Positions 1 to 5,957 of a stretch of DNA of 51,521 nucleotides are shown piece after piece. Made by a program: the position numbers and the translations under genes. The notes below the pieces were generated by a model. That model saw nothing but the letters and a program-made list of their open reading frames with translations. It had not been told where the DNA came from and did no database searches. Every line of letters begins with the position of its first letter. Within the stretch, counting starts at the first letter, position 1. The DNA is from Verrucomicrobiota bacterium (lineage in GTDB: Bacteria > Verrucomicrobiota > Verrucomicrobiia > Chthoniobacterales > SZAS-18), in NCBI GenBank assembly GCA_018240025.1, contig JAFEGM010000038.1:1-51521 (forward strand), given 5' to 3'.

Positions 1-26
1 AATCCTCTCCCCGCAACCAACTCGAT

Positions 27-51
27 GGCGCCGAAAAGGCGCCTTTTTTTT
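27..51 (+). terminator. Rho-independent terminator of a gene left of the window
   Basis: A perfect 6-bp stem (GGCGCC at 27-32 and 38-43) with a GAAAA loop is followed by eight T residues (44-51). On the plus strand this is a textbook intrinsic terminator. It probably ends a plus-strand gene lying before the window, because no plus-strand gene ends inside it. Confidence 0.8.
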
Positions 52-100
52 GGGGCGTTCGAAGAGGACCTCGCGGTCACGAGCACCACCGTTTTCGCCG

Positions 101-180
101 AGGGTTGGGATTCGCACGCCGAAGGCGTTCCAACACCAAGCCCAGGGTTGGCCGAGGCACGAGGCCTACCCTGGGATACG
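101..180. repeat. Intergenic element with two nested hairpins
   Basis: The stretch contains CGCC-GAA-GGCG (117-127) and then CCCAGGGT (141-148) pairing with ACCCTGGG (168-175). Arrays of this look, an AACGCC/GGCGTT hairpin followed by a CCCAGGG...CCCTGGG hairpin, resemble dispersed intergenic repeats of Planctomycetota and Verrucomicrobiota. I saw no second copy in this window, so repeat status is from memory of such genomes and not shown here. A 70-codon open frame crosses it (25-237) but looks non-coding. Confidence 0.4.
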
Positions 181-252
181 CCACCCCCAAATCACCTACC
201 GCGAAGCGATTGCGCCAAAGCGCGAGTTGCACGGTAACCATCGCGACCGGGC

Positions 253-377
253 CGACCCAAAGCGGCAGTCTGGATGGTCCTCCCCGTCCTCCCCGTCCTC
301 CCCGTCCTCGTCTTCGTCCTCGTCTTCGTCCTCGTCCCCGTCCTCGTCCTCGTCCTCGCATCGTCCCAAAGCCGCAG
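253..377. repeat. GTCCTC-type microsatellite with conserved flanks
   Basis: An array built on GTCCTC, with GTCCTCCCC and GTCTTC variants, runs from 277 to 358. It is flanked by CGACCCAAAGCGGCAG (253-268) and CGTCCCAAAGCCGCAG (362-377), which are near-copies of each other. A similar flank-array-flank arrangement occurs at 22245-22328. The array lies just downstream of the sigma factor gene ending at 389. Confidence 0.75.
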
Positions 378-388
378 GCCAAACCTCC

Positions 389-1654
389 TCACCGCTCTTC
401 GATCCGCCGCTGCCCCTCGATGCCCCCCTCCAACGCGGCCAGCTCCCCCAGCAAAAACTCCCGCACGCCCGGCTCATCCGTAAGGCCGATCCCCCGCTGC
501 AACGCCTCCCGCGCCTCCGCCCACCGCCCGGCCTGGCGCAGCAGCGCGGCCTGCGCCACCCAGAACGGTTGGTGATCGTCGATTTTGGCCGACTCGATTT
601 CCGCCAGGGCCTGGAGCCCTTCGTCCGCCCGACCCACCTCGCCCAGCGCGACGGCCCGGCCGATGCGCGCGCCGATCGCCGGGGTCCAGCGGACCAAGGC
701 ATCGTAGAGACCGACGATGACCGCCCAATCGATCCGTCCGGTCGCGGCGCGGGCGGCGTGCACCGATTGAATCGCCGCCTCGAGCTGAAACCGCCCCGGA
801 CGTCCGAGCGCCGCGGCGCGACGCATCCATTGCTCCGCCTCGGCCAGGAGCGGGCGCGACCAGCGCGCGGTGTCCTGCAGATGCAGCGGCACGAACGAGC
901 CATCCGGGCCGCGCCGGGCGGCGATGCGGGCCTGGGAATACTGCATCAGCGCCAGCAGACCGAGCGCCTCGGGCTCGGGCGGTTCGATCTGCGCGAGCAG
1001 CCGGCCCAGCGCGATCGCCTCCTCGGCCAGCGCGGGACTCTCGCCCTGGCCGGCCTTTTCCCAGCCGCTGTGAAAGCAGACGTAGATCGCGTCGAGCACC
1101 GCCTCCAGCCGCGCGGGGCGGGCCTCGGGCGGCGGGATCTCGAAGGCGATGCCCGCCGCGCGGATCTTGGTCTTGGCGCGCACCAGTCGCTGATGCATCG
1201 CGGCGGGCGACACTAGAAACGCGGAGGCGATGCGGGCGACCTCCACGCCGAGCACCACCTGCAGGCAAAGCGGCGCACGGGCCGCGGCATCGATGGCGGG
1301 ATGCGCGCAGACGAAGAGCAGGGCCAGGCGCTGATCGGGGAAATCGTCCGGCTCGCTTTCGCCCGCGGGCGGTTCGCCGATCCGCGCCGTCAACTCCTCC
1401 TGCCAGCGCTCGCGCGTGGCCTGCCGCCGCCAGGCATCGACCTGCCGGCGCCGCGCCGCCGCCAGCAGCCAGGCGGCAGGACGCGCCGGCACGCCTACCC
1501 CGGGCCATTGTCGCAAGGCCGCAAGGAAGGCGTCGGAAAGGGCGTCCTCCGCCGCCGCCACGTCGCCGTGGGCGCGCGCCGCCAGCGAGGCCAGCATCTG
1601 GCCGTAGGAGGCGCGGGCCTCGATCAGCGCAGCTTCGACGGCGGAGTCGGCCAT
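389..1654 (-). CDS. ECF42-type RNA polymerase sigma factor with C-terminal TPR-like domain
   Basis: This 421-residue protein has an N-terminal sigma-70 region 2 (about 10-75, with EDALSDAF and the WLLAAARRRQVDAWRR segment) and region 4 (about 110-170). A long helical C-terminal extension (about 180-415) resembles tetratricopeptide repeats. ECF sigma factors with this extension and no anti-sigma factor form the ECF42 group, whose partner genes encode DGPF/YCII-like proteins. The gene directly upstream is exactly such a protein, ending 3 bp before this start, so the two are almost certainly one operon. In that group the extension is thought to control sigma activity. The start at 1654 leaves no room for a longer N-terminus. 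Confidence 0.93.
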   Translation of the reverse strand: MADSAVEAALIEARASYGQMLASLAARAHGDVAAAEDALSDAFLAALRQWPGVGVPARPAAWLLAAARRRQVDAWRRQATRERWQEELTARIGEPPAGESEPDDFPDQRLALLFVCAHPAIDAAARAPLCLQVVLGVEVARIASAFLVSPAAMHQRLVRAKTKIRAAGIAFEIPPPEARPARLEAVLDAIYVCFHSGWEKAGQGESPALAEEAIALGRLLAQIEPPEPEALGLLALMQYSQARIAARRGPDGSFVPLHLQDTARWSRPLLAEAEQWMRRAAALGRPGRFQLEAAIQSVHAARAATGRIDWAVIVGLYDALVRWTPAIGARIGRAVALGEVGRADEGLQALAEIESAKIDDHQPFWVAQAALLRQAGRWAEAREALQRGIGLTDEPGVREFLLGELAALEGGIEGQRRIEER

Positions 1655-1657
1655 GAC

Positions 1658-2017
1658 TCAGGCGGCGGGCGGCGGGAGCACCGGCCGCACCTCGACCGAG
1701 CCATGAGCCGCGGCCGGCGAACGGGCAGCCCATTCCAACGCGACATCGAGCGACGGCACGTCGACCACGAAGAAGCCGCCGAGCATTTCCTTCGACTCCG
1801 CGTAGGGCCCGTCATGGACCTGCCGCTGGCCGTCGCGGATGCGCACGGTGGTCGCGGTACTGGGCGGCTGCAGGCCGGCGCCGCTGACCATGATGCCGGA
1901 TTGGGCGACGGCCCCCGCATAGGCACTCCAGGCGGCCCAGTAGGCGGGGCCTTCTTTGGGATCGTCCCGCAGCGCGCAGCGCTCCGGGGTTTCATTGAAG
2001 ACGAGCATGTATTGCAT
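1658..2017 (-). CDS. DGPF/YCII-related protein, partner of the ECF42 sigma factor
   Basis: This 119-residue protein begins MQYMLVFNE and carries DGPYAESKE at about residues 65-73, a version of the DGPF motif of YCII-related proteins. The family has a ferredoxin-like dimeric alpha/beta-barrel fold; its chemistry is mostly unknown. It is the first gene of a two-gene operon with the sigma factor downstream. The start was chosen where family similarity begins; an in-frame ATG at 2047 would add ten unlikely residues. The 208-bp gap to the divergent gene at 2226 should hold both promoters, but I could not assign them. Confidence 0.92.
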   Translation of the reverse strand: MQYMLVFNETPERCALRDDPKEGPAYWAAWSAYAGAVAQSGIMVSGAGLQPPSTATTVRIRDGQRQVHDGPYAESKEMLGGFFVVDVPSLDVALEWAARSPAAAHGSVEVRPVLPPPAA

Positions 2018-2225
2018 GGTAGTTGTCTTTTTGCGTGACGCGTTCATCGCGCCACATCCTGACGTCGGGTGAATCACGGGGTTTTCGACAATTCCCGAAA
2101 CAACTCGCGAAAAAAGCGCGACCCCGCCCGGCGCGGAAAAATTCGTCCGATTTCCGGTCACAAAGCGCTCGGACCGCAAGTCGAAAGAGGAAAGGCCCCA
2201 TCGCCTTTCTTCTCAACTCAACGAC

Positions 2226-2867
2226 ATGAAAACCGCCTCCCTCTCTCTCCTCGCCGCCGTCGGCACCCTCCTGCCCGCGACGCCCGCCACCGCGCAGCCC
2301 GTCGTGACCATCGTCAAGGTCGCCAAGCCTTGGTACGTGCCAGGCTTCTACCTGCAGCGGAAGTTCCGCGAGACGATCCCGCAATACGCCGCCATCAAGG
2401 GCCTCGAGCAGAAATACTACACCCTCGCGGCCGACGGCTCGCACTTCGGCGGCATCTACCTGTGGAGCGATCGGGCCTCCGCCGAGGCCTGGTTCACGCC
2501 CGCGTGGTTTCAGCGCGTGCGCGAGCTGCGCGGCACCGAGGCGAAGCTGGAATACTTCTCCGCCCCCGCGCTGAGCCGCCGCCGCGCCGCGGCCGCTTCC
2601 GACACGCCCTACGCCGCGCTCGTGCTCCGCTCCAAGGAAACCGCGACCGACTCCACGCGACCCGCCAGCGCCGACGAGACGTGGCTCCGCCGCTACGAGG
2701 TCGTCTCGGCCGACGGCGCGCAGCGGGGGTCGATCACCCTCTGGGCCAGCGAGGCCGCCGCGCGGGCGCAGCTCGCCGCCGAGGGCAAGCGCGGTGCCAC
2801 GCGACTGGAGTGCTTCGCCGTGCCGGTGCAGACTCCCGGGGCCGCGGGCGACCGCATTCAGCCATGA
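2226..2867 (+). CDS. Exported YdhR-like dimeric alpha/beta-barrel protein
   Basis: This 213-residue protein starts with a signal peptide (about 1-24, ending ATAQ). Residues 28-110 resemble the YdhR/antibiotic-biosynthesis-monooxygenase fold, with GGIYLWSDRASAEAWF followed by a helix and RELRG. Residues 125-205 repeat the pattern loosely (RGSITLWASEAAARAQL), so the protein may be two barrel repeats in tandem. The stop overlaps the start of the next gene by 4 bp (ATGA), implying translational coupling to a sigma factor. Export of this fold is unusual, because family members are normally cytoplasmic. The role is unknown. Confidence 0.85.
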   Translation: MKTASLSLLAAVGTLLPATPATAQPVVTIVKVAKPWYVPGFYLQRKFRETIPQYAAIKGLEQKYYTLAADGSHFGGIYLWSDRASAEAWFTPAWFQRVRELRGTEAKLEYFSAPALSRRRAAAASDTPYAALVLRSKETATDSTRPASADETWLRRYEVVSADGAQRGSITLWASEAAARAQLAAEGKRGATRLECFAVPVQTPGAAGDRIQP

Positions 2868-3703
2868 AGCTCCCCGAACCCGATCCCGCCCTGCGCGAGC
2901 GCGCCTGCGCGGGCGACCTGGCCGCCGCCGACGAACTGCTGCGCTCGATCCAGCCGGGCGTCTTCAATCTCGCCCTGCGACTGCTCGGGCAGCGAGCCGA
3001 TGCGGAGGATGCCACGCAGGAGATTCTCCTGCGCGTGCTGACCCACCTCGGTTCTTTCCGGGGCGAATCGGCCTTCGGCACGTGGGTCTTCCGGGTGGCG
3101 AAGAACCACCTCAGCACCCGCGCGGCCCGAAGTCGTCAGCATCCGGAGATCGCGTGGACCGACCTCGGCGAGCGGCTCGCGGCAGGCCTCGAATTCGGCC
3201 GCGCCCAAGGCTTCGAGCGCGCGCTGACCCCGGCGGATCGGACCGAGGCGCGCGAGGTCGCCGTGCTTTGCACCCAAGGGATGCTGCTGCGCCTGAGCGA
3301 GGAACAGCGTTTCGCCTACGTGCTCGACGTGGTCTTCGGTCTCACCTCCGAGCAGGCGGCGGAGGTGCTGGAAGTCTCGTCGGTCGTCTTTCGCAAGCGG
3401 CTCTCCCGCGCGCGCCAGGAGATCGAGAGCTTCGCGCGCCGCACCTGCGGGCTGGTGAACGAAAACGCCGCCTGCCGTTGCGAGCGGCAACTGCCCGCGG
3501 TGCGCGCCACCCGCAGCGCGGACCAGCTGCGACTCCAACCCGAGGAACTCCCCGAGGCGGAGGCCGCCTTCGAGCAGCTGACCGGCTGGAGCGATGCCGC
3601 CGCGGTGCTGCGCGCACATCCGGCCTACCGGGCGCCGGCCCGACAGCTGGAGGCGATCCGCGCGTTGCTGCAAGGGCAGTCCGCGTGGCCCGGCGCGAAC
3701 TGA
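2864..3703 (+). CDS. ECF-type RNA polymerase sigma factor with Cys-rich C-terminal motif
   Basis: This 279-residue sigma-70 family protein has region 2 at about 30-90 (FNLALRLLGQRADAEDATQE, then GTWVFRVAKNHLSTR). Region 4 lies at about 145-195 (LTSEQAAEVLEVSSVVFRKR). The C-terminal tail has CGLVNENAACRCERQ, a conserved Cys cluster seen in one group of ECF-like factors; it may bind metal or sense redox state, which is inference. Its ATG overlaps the stop of the exported barrel protein upstream. No anti-sigma gene follows; the next gene is convergent and starts its stop codon 1 bp away. Confidence 0.9.
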   Translation: MKLPEPDPALRERACAGDLAAADELLRSIQPGVFNLALRLLGQRADAEDATQEILLRVLTHLGSFRGESAFGTWVFRVAKNHLSTRAARSRQHPEIAWTDLGERLAAGLEFGRAQGFERALTPADRTEAREVAVLCTQGMLLRLSEEQRFAYVLDVVFGLTSEQAAEVLEVSSVVFRKRLSRARQEIESFARRTCGLVNENAACRCERQLPAVRATRSADQLRLQPEELPEAEAAFEQLTGWSDAAAVLRAHPAYRAPARQLEAIRALLQGQSAWPGAN

Positions 3704-3704
3704 C

Positions 3705-4214
3705 TCAGGGCGCCTCGGCTGGCGCCGTCTCGTCCTCCAGCCACGGCAGTGCGGTTTGCCAGCTCGGCGGGAAGGCGGTCGCGGGCAGCTCGCGGGTCGC
3801 GGACCGGAATGAGACGAGCGCCCGATCCATCGCCTGCCGCGCGCGCCGGTGTCCAGCGGAGCCGGCAAAAGCACGCGCGTGCTCGCGGCTGCGCCAGGCC
3901 GTCAGCGTCCAGACGCGCGACCCGAGCGGCTGGAAGCGGATCGACGTCGCCAGCAGGCCGTCGGCCGACTGCATTTCCTCCAACAACCGCCGCGACTCGC
4001 GCACAAACGCTCCCCGCATCTCGGTGCGAATGACGGCCGAGGTCACGATCACCACGTGCGGCCCCTCCTCCGGCCTCGCTCCGACGAGGCGCAACGGCGT
4101 GGAAAACGCGAAGTCGCACCCGGCCAGGAAGGCCGCGGAGAGTCCGGTCAGCCAGGTGCGCAGGCAGCCGAGCAGGCGGGAAGTAGGAGGAGGAGGAGCG
4201 GCGGGCACGGGCAT
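3705..4214 (-). CDS. Putative lipoprotein with ABM/DUF3291-like domain
   Basis: The 169-residue product has an N-terminal hydrophobic segment ending in the lipobox-like LAGC (Cys at about residue 33), so it is probably a lipoprotein. The remainder has the pattern of antibiotic-biosynthesis-monooxygenase or DUF3291 proteins: FQPLGSRVWTLTAWRSREHA followed by an Ala/His helix. In-frame ATGs at 4241 and 4253 would lengthen the signal sequence; 4214 gives the most usual length but has no clear ribosome site. It is divergent from the HxlR regulator, with a 36-bp palindrome between them, so HxlR control is likely. Confidence 0.7.
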   Translation of the reverse strand: MPVPAAPPPPTSRLLGCLRTWLTGLSAAFLAGCDFAFSTPLRLVGARPEEGPHVVIVTSAVIRTEMRGAFVRESRRLLEEMQSADGLLATSIRFQPLGSRVWTLTAWRSREHARAFAGSAGHRRARQAMDRALVSFRSATRELPATAFPPSWQTALPWLEDETAPAEAP

Positions 4215-4247
4215 GGGGGGGCGACACGCCCACCTCTTCATCTTCAC

Positions 4248-4283
4248 TTGCATTTTACAAGTATTTTTACTTTTGAAATGCAA
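4248..4283. promoter_or_regulatory. 36-bp palindromic operator, probable HxlR site
   Basis: TTGCATTT (4248-4255) pairs with AAATGCAA (4276-4283), and the inner AAGTA (4259-4263) pairs with TACTT (4268-4272). Both dyads share the same centre, and 14 of 18 positions per half match. The site is AT-rich in a GC-rich genome and lies between divergent start codons. HxlR-family proteins are dimeric winged helices that often bind inner AAGTA/TACTT-like half-sites, so binding by the adjacent regulator is a strong inference. Confidence 0.7.
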
Positions 4284-4306
4284 TCGTTTCTGGAGAGGCT
4301 CTCCCG

Positions 4307-4681
4307 ATGCCCTCCAGCCGCGCACGTTCGACTCCGCCCTCCGCCGCGCCGGCGCGTCGCTCGCCTTGTCCGGTCGCCTGTTTCCTCGATCTCCTCGGCG
4401 ACCGCTGGACGCTGCTGGTGGTGCGCGACCTCCTGCTCGGCCGCAGTCGGTTCAAGGAATTCGTCGCCTCGCCCGAGGGCATCCCCACGAACATCCTGAG
4501 CGAGCGCCTCCGCCGCCTGACCGAACAAGGCGTGGTCGAACAAATCGAGTCGAGCCCCGGTTCGAAGCACTTGGCCTATCGGCTCACCCGCCGCGGACAG
4601 GCGCTGCGCCCGGTGCTGGAAAGCATGCGGGCCTGGGGCCTGAAGCATCTTCGAGGCACCCGGGCCGCGCTCGAAGAGTAA
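4307..4681 (+). CDS. HxlR-family winged-helix transcriptional regulator
   Basis: This 124-residue protein has the HxlR signature throughout: CPVACFLDLLGDRWTLLVVR at about 21-40, then SRFKEF, ILSERLRRLTEQGVVE (wing and recognition region) and YRLTRRGQAL. Cys21 is at the position often used for thiol sensing in this family. It is divergent from the ABM-like lipoprotein gene, with a large palindrome in between, so it probably represses that gene and itself. The inducer is unknown; reactive aldehydes, quinones or disulfide stress are common for the family. Confidence 0.93.
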   Translation: MPSSRARSTPPSAAPARRSPCPVACFLDLLGDRWTLLVVRDLLLGRSRFKEFVASPEGIPTNILSERLRRLTEQGVVEQIESSPGSKHLAYRLTRRGQALRPVLESMRAWGLKHLRGTRAALEE

Positions 4682-5131
4682 GCCAGCGCCGTCTCAGCGA
4701 TTGCGGTGCCGCTCCGAGCGAACGGCGCCGCACCTGCGGGTGACGATTCGTCGGAGACCTCCGCTGCATAGGCTCCGTACTGATTCGCAACCCCAGAAGG
4801 CGGTGCCGAACGTCGGGTTTCGCGCCCATGAAAGGTCTGTCTCTCTGTTTGTACCCTTGTCCCTCTGTTTGGACCCCTGCCGTCGGGCGGTGATGTTCAC
4901 GCCGAAACGACCTCGACCTGTAGATCGCGCATCGTGCGCAGCTCCGGCGCATCCAGCCCGCGCAACGGCCGCGCCCCGGTCTTGCGCTTGGCGCTGAACC
5001 ACGTTCGCCGGAGCGCGAAGAGCGACTCGATCCACGCCTTCTGCCGATGGCTTTGCCTGGGATTCAGCTCAAACCCCTCGAGGCGGCGGCGCGACCGGCG
5101 CATCCCGGCGCGCCAGCCCCCATTCCTCGGC
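4682..5131. other. Gene-poor 450-bp gap with a short direct repeat
   Basis: No confident gene. GTCTCTCTGTTTGTACCC (4839-4856) is followed 2 bp later by a copy with two mismatches (4859-4876). A minus-strand frame at 4897-5103 could encode 68 residues ending MRDLQVEVVSA. It looks somewhat protein-like and may be a gene remnant or a small gene, but I recognise no family. Confidence 0.4.
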
Positions 5132-5473
5132 CTACCGCAGGCCTTCCGCCGTCGTCACCGGTGGGACGGGCAGCGAATCCTTCGCCACCAGCGCCAGGAG
5201 CAGCTTACACCCCAGCGTGATGGGCAGTTCGACGGGCGCGCCCCGCTGCTGTTCTTCCTGCTTCTTCGCTTCCTTGATCGCGACGCACAGTTCGCAGGGA
5301 TGTTCCCCGTCGAACGTCTCCGCCACCGCCTGGGCGATCGGCCGGTCCTGCGCATAAACCGCCAACATGCGCAGCCAAGCCATGGATTGCAGCAGCGCCC
5401 AATGCGCGCCCGTCGCCGAACAAATCGCCACCACCGCCAGTGCGGTTGCGATCATCTGGAGGCGGCGCGGCAT
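5132..5473 (-). CDS. Small membrane-anchored or exported protein with CxxC motif
   Basis: This 113-residue protein has a hydrophobic N-terminal helix (about 7-33), then AQDRPIAQAVAETFDGEHPC and the motif CELC at about 60-63. A Lys/Glu/Gln-rich helix (KEAKKQEEQQR) follows, then a second hydrophobic stretch. Short proteins with a single membrane segment and HPCxLC recur in Verrucomicrobia and resemble DUF2946-like metal-linked proteins, but I cannot assign a function. The start at 5473 lacks a ribosome site; the open frame continues upstream, and the residues there do not look conserved. Confidence 0.6.
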   Translation of the reverse strand: MPRRLQMIATALAVVAICSATGAHWALLQSMAWLRMLAVYAQDRPIAQAVAETFDGEHPCELCVAIKEAKKQEEQQRGAPVELPITLGCKLLLALVAKDSLPVPPVTTAEGLR

Positions 5474-5957
5474 AGCGCACTGGAGCAGCGCAGTCGCTCG
5501 CAGTCGACGAGCCCCGGCTTGCCGGTCGCTCTCGTCCCATCGCCGTCCGCCGCCCGAAGCGACGTCTCGGCCCCCATAAAAGGAGCGGCGGGCAAACATA
5601 GTAGCGGGCTGTTCGACGGAACGACCCTGGCGGCAGCGGAAGCCGCGGGCAAATACCCCCCCGAAATCTTCTTCTTGACCGAAGACGGCCGTGCGTAAGT
5701 GCCCAACAGATTGGTACTTACACACGACCCGTAGCTTTACGGAGTTTCGTGGTTCGGGAATCTTCGGCGGTGGCGAGAATATTCTGAGGCGGCGAACAGG
5801 GTGACCGCGCTTCCTTTGCCCGGGCGCGGTCGGTGTTCCCGCCCAAGTAGTCACTTTTCGGGACACCGAGACCGATTTCCAGGTCAACGGGACGACGCGA
5901 CCGCGTTCGGACGGCGCAGTCGACCGTTCCGTCCCTGGCGGGGACGGCGCTCCGGCC
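5474..5957. other. 484-bp gap without a recognisable gene
   Basis: Open frames on the minus strand continue through part of this stretch but have no start, domain or signal-peptide pattern. Base composition is less GC-rich around 5640-5790 than in the flanking genes. I see no convincing terminator or repeat. Confidence 0.4.
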
